NCBI GenBank assembly: GCA_017519145.1
Contig: JAFWTA010000001.1
Span: 1-42,718, forward strand
DNA length: 42,718 bases
Direction of reading: 5' to 3'
Origin: Ruminococcus sp.
Lineage (GTDB): Bacteria; Bacillota; Clostridia; Oscillospirales; Ruminococcaceae
In this document: piece after piece, positions 23,854 to 32,866 of the stretch
Numbering within the stretch: position 1 is the stretch's first letter
Layout of the letters: every line of letters starts with the position of its first letter
Program-made: the position numbers and the translations under genes
Notes under the pieces: model-generated
Told to the model about the DNA's origin: nothing
The model's input: the letters and a program-made list of their open reading frames with translations, nothing else
Database searches by the model: none

Positions 23854-24777
23854 ATGAAAGAAAAAGAAAAAAACACACCCAAGGCAGCTCCCGACAGCGA
23901 CGAAAAGCTTGAGATAAACAAGAGCCTTTTTCAGGTGAACAAGGACCTCAGAAAGCAGCGCGAGGCAGAGCTTGAGGCTCAGCAGCGCGAGGCTGAACGC
24001 CGCTATGCCGAAAAGGAAAAGCAGAAGCGCGAGGCTTACGAAAAGCAGCTTCAGGACGAGAGGATAGAGCTCATGCGCCTGAAGCAGGGCATAGTTGAGG
24101 AGAGCGAGTCCACCATCCACGAAGAAAAGGAAGAGGAGATAAAGCTCTCATTCTGGAAAAAGATAGGCAACTTCTTCTACCACAACAAGTGGTGGCTGGG
24201 TCTGGGAGTGTTCTTCCTGGCACTGGGCGGCTATCTTGCCTACGACCTGCTGACTAAGCCGAATCCCGACATGGTAATACTCATGCTATGCGACAACGAA
24301 ACCGTCGGCAACTCCGCCTATCTGGAGGAGTACTTCACCGAATTAGGCGAGGACTCCAACGGCAACGGCAAGGTCTTAGTCTCGGTTTACTACATCCCCT
24401 ACAGCGATGACGAATACCAGAACTACATCAAGGGCGTCACCAACAAACTGACCAACTTCCTTGGCAACGATGAGTCCGTGGTGGTCATCGGCAACAAAAA
24501 GACCTCGGACGAGCTCCTTGAACCGACTGAGTCCTTTGTGGATCTTTCGGAGCTCTACCCCGACGATCCCCATATCAGCGGAAAGTACTTCTACTATCTG
24601 AAGGATACCGATTTTGCGGACAAGATAGGCGTAAGCAGGTCTGATATCCCCGACGATATGTACCTTGCACTGCGCAGACCGAGAGGTCTTATCAATGCAA
24701 GTCAGGAGGATATGCAGGAGACCTACGACAAGGACTTCCCCACATTCGACAGGATTATACACGACCTTTCAAAGTAA
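23854..24777 (+). CDS. coiled-coil single-pass membrane protein of unknown function
   Basis: 307 aa. Residues 1-105 are highly charged coiled coil (Glu/Lys/Arg/Gln runs such as REAELEAQQREAERR), a TM segment lies at about 114-136 (WWLGLGVFFLALGGYLAYDLL), and the rest (about 140-307) is a folded domain expected outside, beginning PDMVILMLCDNETVGN. I recognise no enzyme motif. GTAAGGA lies before the ATG, and the gene is 47 bp after lysS with only a T-less hairpin between, so it may share the greA-lysS transcript. Confidence 0.75.
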   Translation: MKEKEKNTPKAAPDSDEKLEINKSLFQVNKDLRKQREAELEAQQREAERRYAEKEKQKREAYEKQLQDERIELMRLKQGIVEESESTIHEEKEEEIKLSFWKKIGNFFYHNKWWLGLGVFFLALGGYLAYDLLTKPNPDMVILMLCDNETVGNSAYLEEYFTELGEDSNGNGKVLVSVYYIPYSDDEYQNYIKGVTNKLTNFLGNDESVVVIGNKKTSDELLEPTESFVDLSELYPDDPHISGKYFYYLKDTDFADKIGVSRSDIPDDMYLALRRPRGLINASQEDMQETYDKDFPTFDRIIHDLSK

Positions 24778-24805
24778 AAAAAGCGGAGCTTTATGCTCCG
24801 CTTTT
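24778..24805. terminator. bidirectional terminator between convergent genes
   Basis: Stem AAGCGGAGC/GCTCCGCTT (24781-24803) with 5-nt loop, flanked by As and Ts on the two sides; serves the gene ending at 24777 and the minus-strand gene ending at 24810. Confidence 0.88.
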
Positions 24806-24809
24806 CTAT

Positions 24810-25538
24810 TCAGAACAGATCCGATATAAGCATTCTTTTCATGGCGCAAAGGTCGAAAATATCGACTTTTCCATCGCTGTTGACATCGGCTGAGTGCCAG
24901 TCGGGGAAACTGATATCCTCCCTGCCCAGCAGCCATTTCTGCACAGCTACTACGTCGGAAATATTGAAAAACCCGTCACCGTTAGCGTCGCCTGCTATGC
25001 CTCTGTCAGAATCGAGCCGATATGCTGTCAGTTCACCATTTTCATCAATGAACCATATCTTCGGTTCCTCAATATACATCAGCAGCATATTGCTGTCGTC
25101 CTCGCCGAGCCAGTACTCCGCACGGGTAATGCCGCTTCCGCCTAAAAAATCGGGATATCCATGTATGCTGTTAAAGCGTTCCATTATCTCGTAAACAGTA
25201 CCGCCGCCGCTGATGATAGCTTCTGCCTCATCAAGGGTGATACGGGGCGCATCGGGAGCAAGCTCTCCGAGCAGTATCTTTTCCTGACGGACGTACTCGC
25301 CTGCCGCTCTCTGACCTTTGTTCCTCAGTTTCTCAAGCTCGCTGTTCTCATCTGAAGCTGTGACCGTAGTTACGACAGACTCGGATGTAACGGGCAGTGT
25401 TCCCGTATATTCCACGGTTGCTTCGGGAATATCCGCGGTCTCATTCTCTGCTGCCCTTGCGCTGAATGTCATGGCTCCGAAGCCTGCAAGAAGCACCGTA
25501 CAGGCTGCCGCTGAAATAAATCCATTCATCTTTTTCAT
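24810..25538 (-). CDS. secreted dockerin protein with uncharacterised module (242 aa)
   Basis: Start at ATG 25538, with AAAGGAG 7 nt upstream; the longer frame to 25580 would cross the putative operator. Signal peptide 1-30 (ending SARA), a Thr/Val-rich segment, a helical stretch (ELEKLRNKGQRAAGEYVRQE), an unclassified region with a Gly-rich turn, and a C-terminal type I dockerin with loops DANGDGFFNISD and DVNSDGKVDIFD. Predicted to be secreted and joined to a scaffoldin. The middle region shows no glycosidase or CBM signature that I can name. Confidence 0.85.
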   Translation of the reverse strand: MKKMNGFISAAACTVLLAGFGAMTFSARAAENETADIPEATVEYTGTLPVTSESVVTTVTASDENSELEKLRNKGQRAAGEYVRQEKILLGELAPDAPRITLDEAEAIISGGGTVYEIMERFNSIHGYPDFLGGSGITRAEYWLGEDDSNMLLMYIEEPKIWFIDENGELTAYRLDSDRGIAGDANGDGFFNISDVVAVQKWLLGREDISFPDWHSADVNSDGKVDIFDLCAMKRMLISDLF

Positions 25539-25562
25539 AGTAACACTCCTTTCGTATGCATC

Positions 25563-25574
25563 GGAAACGTTTCC
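25563..25574. promoter_or_regulatory. LacI-family-type operator at the dockerin promoter
   Basis: GGAAACGTTTCC is a perfect 12-bp palindrome with the central AAACGTTT typical of LacI/GalR/CcpA-family sites. On the minus strand it lies 4 bp downstream of a TATAGT -10 box (25584-25579), where a bound repressor would block initiation. Confidence 0.55.
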
Positions 25575-25618
25575 TTTCACTATAACATACGGAAAGTTTC
25601 AGCGGAGTGTTGCATTTT

Positions 25619-26710
25619 TCAGAAAATAAGATACTCTATCACCGAATTTGACATGAGGAAGCCCTTTGCCGTCAGCCATACCCTCTCGCCATCGGTCTGT
25701 GCATAGCCCTCCTTCACAAGGGGCGGCAGCTTCTTCATTATCTCCGCCCTGTGCTCCCCGACATCGCAGAGGGACAACCCCTCCCTCAGTCTCAGCCGCA
25801 GCATGGCGAACTCCTCAAAGCCGCAGGGAGCTTCATCGGTGACAGTGACCTTCTGAAAGGGAGCTGCTATAAAGCCGTCAATATCACGCTCTGCGGCAAA
25901 GCGCTTCCCCTTATAGCAGGAATGGGCGGCAGGACCTATGCCGAGATAGTCCAGACACTTCCAGTAGCGGCAGTTGTGGCGGCTCTCAAAGCCCTCCTTG
26001 GCGAAGTTTGACACCTCATACTGTGCAAAGCCTCTCTCCTCCAGAAGTCTGACCATTTCGAGATACAGCTCCGCGGAAGTCTCCTCATCGGGCAGCCGTC
26101 CCCTTATCTCCTCGCAGTCAAAAGGAGTCCCCTCCTCGATCTTGAGGATATAGGCTGAGATATGCTGCACGGGAAGCGCGGTCATGCGCTCTATGGAATA
26201 GCGCAGGCTCTCCGCAGTCTGGTCGGGCAGGGCTATCATCAGGTCGCAGGAGATATTCCCGAAGCCTGCGGCGGCTGCGTCCAGCACAGCCTGCTCCGCC
26301 CTTTCGGCAGTGTGGACTCTCCCCAGCACGCGGAGCTCCTCGTCCCTCATTGACTGGACTCCCACAGACAGCCTGTTCACGCCGATACTGCGGAGCTCCG
26401 AAAGCTTCTGCGGCGTAAGGGTGCAGGGATTTGCCTCAATAGTTATTTCGGCAGCCCCGTCAAGTGCGAAGCTGCCGTTTATTTCGTTTATTATGCTTTG
26501 AAGCTGAGCCGTTGTCAGCAGCGAGGGAGTCCCTCCCCCGAAATAGACCGTATCCACGGTCTGAGCCTTGTCGCTGTAATGGCGGATGTTTCTCAGCACC
26601 GCCTCTGTGTAGTCCTCTGCCCTCTGCTTTGTCCAGCCCACGGAGTAAAAATCACAGTAGGCGCACTTCTTTCCGCAGAAGGGCACATGGATATAAATTC
26701 CCAGTGTCAT
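25619..26710 (-). CDS. hemW: radical SAM heme chaperone HemW
   Basis: 363 aa. The radical SAM cluster motif is C-x3-C-x2-C at Cys12, Cys16, Cys19 (CGKKCAYCDF), followed by FGGGTPSLL and the SAM-binding segments, and a C-terminal HemN-type domain with SRHNCRYW and LGIGPAAHS. HemW proteins resemble coproporphyrinogen III dehydrogenase HemN but lack the extra Cys of the HemN motif (F follows here) and act as heme-binding chaperones. Its ATG overlaps the stop of the preceding zinc-ribbon gene by 4 nt. It closes the lepA operon, an order seen in many Firmicutes. Confidence 0.92.
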   Translation of the reverse strand: MTLGIYIHVPFCGKKCAYCDFYSVGWTKQRAEDYTEAVLRNIRHYSDKAQTVDTVYFGGGTPSLLTTAQLQSIINEINGSFALDGAAEITIEANPCTLTPQKLSELRSIGVNRLSVGVQSMRDEELRVLGRVHTAERAEQAVLDAAAAGFGNISCDLMIALPDQTAESLRYSIERMTALPVQHISAYILKIEEGTPFDCEEIRGRLPDEETSAELYLEMVRLLEERGFAQYEVSNFAKEGFESRHNCRYWKCLDYLGIGPAAHSCYKGKRFAAERDIDGFIAAPFQKVTVTDEAPCGFEEFAMLRLRLREGLSLCDVGEHRAEIMKKLPPLVKEGYAQTDGERVWLTAKGFLMSNSVIEYLIF

Positions 26711-27057
26711 TTCTCTTTTTCGTAGGCATCAATGCGGACGGTCTCCATCATCTTGAAGAAGAAGCCGTTGACTATCCTCGGCACGATGAGCATATTCAGT
26801 ATCAGTCCCAGTACGATAGGCATCTCGTGGGTGTACCACCATTCACTGTCCTGTCCGTGGATAAAGACGATGACGATGCAGATAAAGGATATGGTGAAGT
26901 ACAGTGCCGCGAAAACAGTTGCGCCCTTTCCGTTGACGCAGCGCTTGCCGCACTTCGTGCATTTCTTTCCCTTTGACTTCATTGTCCCTGCCATTGCCTT
27001 GCTCAGCGGATTGAAGGTTTTCTTGCCGCAGCAGGGGCACTCGTATATACTGCTCAT
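26707..27057 (-). CDS. zinc-ribbon two-TM membrane protein (116 aa)
   Basis: Residues 7-36 carry two Cys pairs, CPCC (C7, C10) and CTKC (C33, C36), 22 residues apart, similar to the CxxC-x20-CxxC (TIGR04104) small membrane proteins. Two TM helices follow at about 47-67 and 78-102, then a short charged tail. Function unknown. It starts 2 bp after the upstream gene and overlaps hemW by 4 nt, so it is part of the lepA-hemW transcript. Confidence 0.78.
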   Translation of the reverse strand: MSSIYECPCCGKKTFNPLSKAMAGTMKSKGKKCTKCGKRCVNGKGATVFAALYFTISFICIVIVFIHGQDSEWWYTHEMPIVLGLILNMLIVPRIVNGFFFKMMETVRIDAYEKEK

Positions 27058-27059
27058 AT

Positions 27060-27488
27060 TTATTCCTTTCCTTCCTCTGCAATTACCTCTGTCTCAATGG
27101 GCTCCAGCACCTTTGCAAGCTTTGCAGCAGGAACCTCTCCCGCAAGCTTGGGTGTCAGCGGCAGCAGAGTTTTCTTCTTTGCCTTGCGTCTTGTACGGAA
27201 AATGCTGAGGAAGTCCTCGGGGTGGAGGACCATAAGAGTCACCAGCATTATTCCCAGAGCCGCAAGCAGCATGAGCTTCCTGTCGTCACCTGCCGCAAGT
27301 CCGAAGATAAGCAGGACTATGGCTGTGACGCAGAAGCTTGTCCGCGACTTTTCGCGGAGCCTTATCCTTATGGCGCGGAGAAAGCGTCCTGCGCCTGTAT
27401 TCTTTCCGATGAAAAACTCGGTCAAAACCGTTATGATACTCAGTATCAGGACCGCACAGAGCAGTCCGAGGATGATATAGTTTATCAT
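27060..27488 (-). CDS. small membrane protein of unknown function (142 aa)
   Basis: Start at ATG 27488, with GGGAGG 6 nt upstream. Three TM segments (about 2-25, 51-66, 71-88) are separated by a basic loop (RFLRAIRIRLREKSR), and the C-terminal 50 residues are soluble and basic then acidic. I know no family for it. It lies between lepA (16 bp gap) and the zinc-ribbon membrane protein, in one operon. Confidence 0.7.
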   Translation of the reverse strand: MINYIILGLLCAVLILSIITVLTEFFIGKNTGAGRFLRAIRIRLREKSRTSFCVTAIVLLIFGLAAGDDRKLMLLAALGIMLVTLMVLHPEDFLSIFRTRRKAKKKTLLPLTPKLAGEVPAAKLAKVLEPIETEVIAEEGKE

Positions 27489-27504
27489 AATAAGCCTCCC
27501 GTTC

Positions 27505-29307
27505 TCAGCTGTCAAGCTTCAGAACGCTCATGAACGCCTCCTGCGGCACCTCTACGGTACCCAGCTGGCGCATACGCTTTTTGCCTTCCTTCTGCTTTTC
27601 AAGCAGCTTCTTCTTTCTGGTGATATCGCCGCCGTAGCACTTTGCAAGAACGTCCTTACGCACAGCCTTTACGGTCTCGCGGGCGATTATCTTGCCGCCG
27701 ATGGCAGCCTGAATAGGCACCTCAAAGAGCTGACGTGGAATGTTCTCCTTGAGCTTTTCGGCTATTTTACGGGCTCTGCCGTAAGCCTTGTCAGTGTGGA
27801 TGATGAAGCTGAGAGCGTCCACCACATCGCCGTTGAGGAGTATATCCAGCTTTACAAGCTTGCTGGGAACATAGCCCATCATCTCGTAGTCAAAGGAAGC
27901 ATAGCCCTTGGTACGGGACTTCAGCACATCGAAGAAATCGTATACTATCTCATTCAGCGGAAGCTCATAGTGAAGCTCCACACGGGTATCGTCAAGGTAC
28001 TTCATGTCCTTGAACACACCTCGCCTGTCCTGACACAGCTCCATGATGTTGCCGACGTAGTCCGAGGGAGCGAGAATGCTCGCCTTTACCATGGGCTCCT
28101 CAGCCACCTGAATAAGCGCAGGGTCGGGATAGTTGGTGGGATTGTCTATATACTGCACCTCGCCGTTGGTCATGGTGACCTTGTAGATAACGGAAGGGGC
28201 TGTGGTTATGAGGTCAAGGTTGTACTCTCTCTCAAGGCGCTCCTGTATTATCTCCATGTGGAGGAGTCCGAGGAAGCCGCAGCGGAATCCGAAGCCCAGT
28301 GCCACGGAGGTCTCGGGCTCGAAAGAAAGAGATGCGTCATTGAGCTGGAGCTTCTCCAGTGCGTCGCGGAGGTCTCCGTACTTGGCGCCGTCAGCAGGAT
28401 AGATACCCGAGAACACCATTGGGTTTACCTTGCGGTAGCCGGGAAGGGGCTCATCGCAGGGGAATTCGTCATTGGTGACAGTATCACCCACCTGAGTATC
28501 GCCGATGCTCTTGATGGAAGCGGCGATGTAGCCGACCTCACCTGCTTCGAGGCTGCCGTTGTTCACAAGATTTGTGGCGTCCATGAAGCCTGCCTCAACC
28601 ACGTTGAAAACAGCTCCCGTAGCCATAAGTCGGATATTGTCCCCCACCTTGACTCTGCCCTCCTTGACGCGGACGTAGATGATAACGCCCTTGTAGGAGT
28701 CATAGTAGCTGTCGAAGATAAGCGCCTTCAGGGGCTTTTCCGGGTCACCCTTGGGAGCGGGGATATCCGTTACTATCTTTTCCAGCACCGCCTCGATGTT
28801 AGTGCCCATCTTTGCGGAGATACGGGGAGCGTCCATGGCAGGTATACCTATGACGTTCTCAACCTCGCTGCATACTCTCTCGGGGTCTGCCGAGGGCAGG
28901 TCTATCTTGTTGACCACGGGGACTACCTCAAGGTCATGCTCAATGGCAAGATAGGTGTTGGCAAGGGTCTGCGCCTCTATACCCTGTGAAGCGTCCACCA
29001 CAAGGATAGCTCCCTCGCAGGCTGCAAGAGAACGCGACACCTCGTAGTTGAAGTCAACATGACCGGGAGTGTCGATGAGGTTGAAGATATAGTCCTCGCC
29101 GTCCTGAGCGGTATACTTCAGACGAACCGCACGGGCTTTGATGGTGATACCGCGCTCACGCTCGATGTCCATATTGTCCAGAAGCTGATCCTCCATATCG
29201 CGGATAGCGACGGTCTCGGTCTTTTCGAGGATACGGTCGGCAAGGGTGGACTTGCCGTGATCTATATGCGCTATAATACAGAAATTTCTGATCTTGTCGT
29301 TAGCCAA
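27505..29307 (-). CDS. lepA: elongation factor 4 (LepA)
   Basis: 600 aa from TTG 29307, chosen because AGAGG lies just upstream and the length then equals the family norm; the upstream TTG at 29325 would precede this Shine-Dalgarno. GTPase motifs: AHIDHGKST (G1), the RERGITIKA switch I, DTPGHVDF (G3), NKIDLP (G4). Domains II, III, V follow, and the LepA-specific C-terminal domain ends with [21 protein letters not shown]. LepA acts on the ribosome as a translational GTPase (biogenesis or back-translocation). First gene of an operon running to hemW. Confidence 0.97.
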   Translation of the reverse strand: MANDKIRNFCIIAHIDHGKSTLADRILEKTETVAIRDMEDQLLDNMDIERERGITIKARAVRLKYTAQDGEDYIFNLIDTPGHVDFNYEVSRSLAACEGAILVVDASQGIEAQTLANTYLAIEHDLEVVPVVNKIDLPSADPERVCSEVENVIGIPAMDAPRISAKMGTNIEAVLEKIVTDIPAPKGDPEKPLKALIFDSYYDSYKGVIIYVRVKEGRVKVGDNIRLMATGAVFNVVEAGFMDATNLVNNGSLEAGEVGYIAASIKSIGDTQVGDTVTNDEFPCDEPLPGYRKVNPMVFSGIYPADGAKYGDLRDALEKLQLNDASLSFEPETSVALGFGFRCGFLGLLHMEIIQERLEREYNLDLITTAPSVIYKVTMTNGEVQYIDNPTNYPDPALIQVAEEPMVKASILAPSDYVGNIMELCQDRRGVFKDMKYLDDTRVELHYELPLNEIVYDFFDVLKSRTKGYASFDYEMMGYVPSKLVKLDILLNGDVVDALSFIIHTDKAYGRARKIAEKLKENIPRQLFEVPIQAAIGGKIIARETVKAVRKDVLAKCYGGDITRKKKLLEKQKEGKKRMRQLGTVEVPQEAFMSVLKLDS

Positions 29308-29343
29308 AGCTTTACCTCTTTTCAAACATATTTACTCAGTATA

Positions 29344-29372
29344 ATTATATCAGAAACACCTTATTTTGTAAA
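29344..29372 (-). promoter_or_regulatory. sigma-A promoter of the lepA operon
   Basis: TTTACA (29372-29367), 17-bp spacer, TATAAT (29349-29344) on the minus strand, 36 bp before the lepA start. Confidence 0.75.
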
Positions 29373-29385
29373 GGACTTTTTTCAT

Positions 29386-29420
29386 TATAAAAATGAAATT
29401 CCCCGCCACTCAGGCAGGGA
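29386..29420 (-). terminator. weak terminator after the second lipoprotein
   Basis: Minus-strand stem TCCCTGCC/GGCGGGGA (8 bp with U-G wobble, 5-nt loop, 29400-29420) followed by an AT-rich ATTTCATTTTT tract, 10 bp after the stop at 29431. Confidence 0.6.
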
Positions 29421-29430
29421 AAGATATTCA

Positions 29431-30135
29431 TTACTGAGGTACAAGGTCATAAAGAAAATCCAGTTCTTCGGGATCATCTATTTTGTATGTATTAAAGCCT
29501 CCGCTTAATCCTTCTCTCAAAGCAAAGTATTTTCTGTCAGCAGAAAAGATGAATTCATAATTTCCGTTCATATGTGGTCTTTCGAGCCATTCTTTGTTAT
29601 ATGCCATGATGAGCCATATAAGATTTTTTGCAGCCGACTTGTCATGAGGCAAGCCGCAGTCCCAGAGATAGTACGTATAAGTATGATCGACTTCTTCAAA
29701 CTCATGACTTGTAAAATAATCATAAAGCATTTGCTTGTGTTCATCTGTCAGCTCGCCATCAAGAGTGCTGTAAAGTGGGAACGAAGCAGGATTTTCTTTT
29801 TCCTCCTCAGTAAGGTCGTCATAGGTACGTCCGTTGTAATACCTGAAAGTGTTGAATTCATACTCCTCAAATATATCTTCCGGAAGCTTTTCAATTCGTA
29901 TGACCGTTGGCTCGCCGTCTTCATCAGCCGTATTTACAGTCTCTGTCGTTGTAACTGTGGTGGTTGCAGTTGTTGTGACTGTTGTTGAAGATGTAGCTGT
30001 AGTCTCGGGTTCTATAGTTGCTGTGGTCGCTGCCTCAGTTGTAGTTACTGTTTCGTGATCGATGTCAGTTTTATTTTTGTTGCAGGCAGTAAGAGCTGCC
30101 GCACAAATTACAGCAAAAATTAGTGCTTTTTTCAT
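29431..30135 (-). CDS. lipoprotein with Thr-rich linker, same family as 20855-21520 (234 aa)
   Basis: Start at ATG 30135 with AAAGGTG upstream; the frame further up crosses its promoter. Lipobox LTAC at about residue 15-18. A Thr/Glu/Ala-rich linker occupies about 25-75, then a domain of about 155 residues with TDEHKQMLYDYFTSHEFEEVDHTY, matched in the lipoprotein at 20855-21520. Function unknown; anchored on the outside of the membrane. Single-gene unit with its own promoter; lepA lies downstream in the same direction. Confidence 0.8.
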   Translation of the reverse strand: MKKALIFAVICAAALTACNKNKTDIDHETVTTTEAATTATIEPETTATSSTTVTTTATTTVTTTETVNTADEDGEPTVIRIEKLPEDIFEEYEFNTFRYYNGRTYDDLTEEEKENPASFPLYSTLDGELTDEHKQMLYDYFTSHEFEEVDHTYTYYLWDCGLPHDKSAAKNLIWLIMAYNKEWLERPHMNGNYEFIFSADRKYFALREGLSGGFNTYKIDDPEELDFLYDLVPQ

Positions 30136-30169
30136 AACATCACCTTTAATTAAGATTTTTTCAAATACA

Positions 30170-30198
30170 ATTATAACAGATATCTTCCGACTTGTAAA
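30170..30198 (-). promoter_or_regulatory. sigma-A promoter of the second lipoprotein
   Basis: TTTACA (30198-30193), 17-bp spacer, TATAAT (30175-30170) on the minus strand. Confidence 0.75.
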
Positions 30199-30410
30199 GT
30201 CATTTTTGGCGGCCCCCACCTGTCTGGTCCGGGGAGAGCTAAATATCAAAAGAGCGAACACTAAGTCCGATCTTTAATTGCAGTAAATTAAATTCCGAAT
30301 CACTTTAACCGCTCTGATAGTATTTGAACCCTTATCAACTAAAAAGAATATGTTTAGATATTTTTGTTAATCGATATTATCGTGATAATGTTTTGTATTA
30401 CACAATAAAA
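30199..30410. other. intergenic, no gene seen
   Basis: AT-rich stretch between the lipoprotein promoter and the GH5 terminator hairpin. I see no supported ORF, RNA gene or clear repeat in it. Confidence 0.5.
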
Positions 30411-30459
30411 GTCAGCCATACGCACAGATCTGAATAGGAGATTTTATGCATATGGCTGA
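30404..30459 (-). terminator. probable terminator of the GH5 gene
   Basis: Stem TCAGCCATA (30412-30420) / TATGGCTGA (30451-30459), extended by a GCA/TGC pairing beyond one mismatch, with a long loop, followed on the minus strand by CTTTTATTG. It begins 28 bp after the GH5 stop. Confidence 0.6.
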
Positions 30460-30487
30460 ACTGTTTTATCGTATTATATTCCGCTCA

Positions 30488-32623
30488 TTACTCGGGAACG
30501 AGAGTGGTTCTCTTCTTGAGAAGGAACTCCTGTATCCTGAGAGCGTCATTTGAAGTAAGTCCCACTGTGGACTTATCAACATCGGCATTTATTCTGCCCT
30601 GTGCGGTAAGAGCCTTTTCGTAGCTTCCGCCCTCGCCGTACTTATTGGGATTTGCAAGGCACTGCATTACGAGGATAGCATCTGCAAGCTCAACTGTTCC
30701 GTCACAGTTTGTGTCGCCCCAGACTGTTGCTTCGCTGCTGCCGCCCTTTATGGTCACCTTATAGGAGATGTCCACGCCGTAGCAGTAGGTGTATTTGTAA
30801 TAGTCACCAACGCCGCCCTTGATATTTACAGTGTACTCACCTGCGGGAAGTGTCTTGAACTTATCCTTGGTGTATTCCTTGCCGCTGCTGTCTTTAATGG
30901 TCACGATGCTGTCGCTGACATCGGCGTCAGTATATCTTCCGCCGCCTGAGCCTGCACCGCCCTGTGGAGTACCGCCAAACATAAGACCGCTGAGGTCGAG
31001 CTCCTCACCCTGCTCATAAACCGTCTTTGTGGGGTATGAATCAACGCCCCTGAAGTCATAGCCGGGGTGGATAGTAGGACCTGATGTAGTAGTAGTGGTA
31101 GTTGTTGTATCGGCAGTTGTTGTAGTTGTAACAGAAGTGGTTGTTGTTGATGCTGTGGAGATGGTTGTAGTTGTGGAGGTCGCAGGTCTGGGAGTTGAAG
31201 CGCCGCCGTAGTACTCGGAAAGCGAGATACCGTTGCCTGCGCGTCCCAGCGGGATAGTGTGGTCAAGGCTTACGAACTTGCCGTCTGTGGTCTGCCAGAG
31301 GGCAGGCTTGATGAACTCGTACTTGACATCGTCCCACTTCTGGAAGTTATCGTAAACAAGTCCGCCTGTATCCGATGAATTCTCATTGAAGCACCAGAAT
31401 GTATGGTGGATATGCTTGTCGATCATATAGTCGCGGAGCTCCTGCATCCAGTGAACATTTTCACCTGTCTTGTCGTGCTCCGCATCGACCCAGCCGCCCC
31501 ATTCGCCCATGAGCAGGGGTGAGATGTTCTCCTCAACGAGGAATGCCCATGTATCTCTCCAGTAATCGTCAAGGAGAGTCTCTCTGCTGAAGGTCTTGGA
31601 AGGATCTTCAAGATAGAACCATGTCTGCTTGTATACCTCGGGACCGTAGTCATGAGGTGAATATACCAGCTGGCTCTGATGCTCGCCAAGGTCTACGGGA
31701 TAATCCCTTACGCCGCGGAAATTAGCTCCCCACCATGCACCATAATAGGGCTGGTACTCGGGATCGCCATAATGACCGTAATCAGTGGATGGTGAATTCC
31801 AGTCAAAGCCCTTGTCGGTCTTGGGATATACCTCGATACCCTCTACCATGATGAGCAGGTTGGGATTCTGGTCGAGGCAGGCTTTAGCGCCCTTCTCGGC
31901 GGCATAGCGCCAGTTATTCGCATCTTTTGAGCCGTCCCATTTTGCGAAGATACCGTCGTCCTTTTTGCCGTGAGGCTCGTTCTTGAGGTCGATGGCGATG
32001 ATGGTGTCATCGTCCTTGTAGTAGTCGGAGAACCAAGCCAGAGCGTCCAGCCAGTCCTTCTCGCTGAAGTTTGTGTCATACCACAGAGCGTAGTTATGAC
32101 CTGCGGCATTGGTTGTAGCGCAGTGAACGTCCATCATGATCTTGATACCGTTCTCGCGGCACCACTTGACTACCTGATTCCAGATGTCGAAGCTGTACAT
32201 GGGAGTACCGCCCTCAACGCCCTCAACGGTCAGCTCGGGATTTTCGTACTCATTGAGCTTGATAATCGGGTCGGGCTTGCCGGCCTTCCACTGGAGAAGT
32301 ATCTCCGTTGACATAGGAACACGGAGAAGATTGAAGCCGTGGTCTGCGATAAGGTCGAGACAGTGGTGTACATTAGCTGACCATGCACCGTCGAATATCT
32401 GGCTTCCTACGTTGTAGCCGAACCAGTTGACGCCTGTCATCCAGACCTCGTTGCCGTTCATATCAACGATCTGTGCCTTATCGTTGACATGGAGCCAGTC
32501 GTCATGATACTCGTCGGGAGCTGCGACTGCTTTTTCCTTTGGCAGCTTGTTCACTGACGGAACAAGGAGCACGGCAGCAGCCGATACTACAGCAGCTGCT
32601 CTTTTGAAAAGATTTTTTGCCAT
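30488..32623 (-). CDS. GH5 cellulase (endoglucanase) with Ig-like module and dockerin
   Basis: 711 aa secreted enzyme. Signal peptide 1-35; GH5 barrel about 45-445 with NEPHG (acid/base Glu216), YSPHDYG (321-327) and LMGEWGG (nucleophile Glu374); a Thr-rich linker 478-515; a beta-sandwich module about 520-628 (YPTKTVYEQGEELDLSGL, as in bacterial Ig-like domains); and a dockerin 636-703. The first calcium loop is regular (DTNCDGTVELAD), the second has one extra residue (DVDKSTVGLTSND), as seen in Ruminococcus dockerins. The barrel is expected to cut internal beta-1,4-glucosidic bonds of cellulose or related glucans, within a cellulosome. GAGGGG precedes the ATG. Confidence 0.94.
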   Translation of the reverse strand: MAKNLFKRAAAVVSAAAVLLVPSVNKLPKEKAVAAPDEYHDDWLHVNDKAQIVDMNGNEVWMTGVNWFGYNVGSQIFDGAWSANVHHCLDLIADHGFNLLRVPMSTEILLQWKAGKPDPIIKLNEYENPELTVEGVEGGTPMYSFDIWNQVVKWCRENGIKIMMDVHCATTNAAGHNYALWYDTNFSEKDWLDALAWFSDYYKDDDTIIAIDLKNEPHGKKDDGIFAKWDGSKDANNWRYAAEKGAKACLDQNPNLLIMVEGIEVYPKTDKGFDWNSPSTDYGHYGDPEYQPYYGAWWGANFRGVRDYPVDLGEHQSQLVYSPHDYGPEVYKQTWFYLEDPSKTFSRETLLDDYWRDTWAFLVEENISPLLMGEWGGWVDAEHDKTGENVHWMQELRDYMIDKHIHHTFWCFNENSSDTGGLVYDNFQKWDDVKYEFIKPALWQTTDGKFVSLDHTIPLGRAGNGISLSEYYGGASTPRPATSTTTTISTASTTTTSVTTTTTADTTTTTTTTSGPTIHPGYDFRGVDSYPTKTVYEQGEELDLSGLMFGGTPQGGAGSGGGRYTDADVSDSIVTIKDSSGKEYTKDKFKTLPAGEYTVNIKGGVGDYYKYTYCYGVDISYKVTIKGGSSEATVWGDTNCDGTVELADAILVMQCLANPNKYGEGGSYEKALTAQGRINADVDKSTVGLTSNDALRIQEFLLKKRTTLVPE

Positions 32624-32681
32624 ATCAAGAAACCCCTCTCTTTTTAAATATTGGCATTGTTACGAGTTTATTAACATCATT

Positions 32682-32710
32682 ATTATACATCTTTTCGCAT
32701 ACCTTGTCAA
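32682..32710 (-). promoter_or_regulatory. sigma-A promoter of the GH5 gene
   Basis: TTGACA (32710-32705), 17-bp spacer, TATAAT (32687-32682) on the minus strand; exact consensus. Confidence 0.87.
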
Positions 32711-32782
32711 CGCCGTTTGTCGATTTCAGCAATAAATGAGGAATTTTTTACTGAGTGTGCCTGAAAAAATTTTAAAAAAGCA

Positions 32783-32811
32783 TTGATTATTCCGTGTGTA
32801 TGATGTATAAT
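32783..32811 (+). promoter_or_regulatory. sigma-A promoter of the LRR-dockerin gene
   Basis: TTGATT (32783-32788), 17-bp spacer, TATAAT (32806-32811). Downstream in the leader is a small hairpin CTGCC-TTAT-GGCAG (32828-32841) ahead of the TAGGAGGA Shine-Dalgarno. Confidence 0.8.
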
Positions 32812-32866
32812 TATTTACATTAAGGGGCTGCCTTATGGCAGTAATATTTATTTAGGAGGACTTTCC

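Noticed and set aside
27796-28989. Plus-strand ORF of 397 codons opposite lepA
   Set aside because: Antisense shadow in a gene with strong codon bias; LepA is certain on the minus strand.
30445-30552. Short plus-strand ORF with AGGAG upstream, overlapping the GH5 3' end
   Set aside because: It lies in the terminator stem and antisense to the dockerin; no support beyond a chance Shine-Dalgarno.
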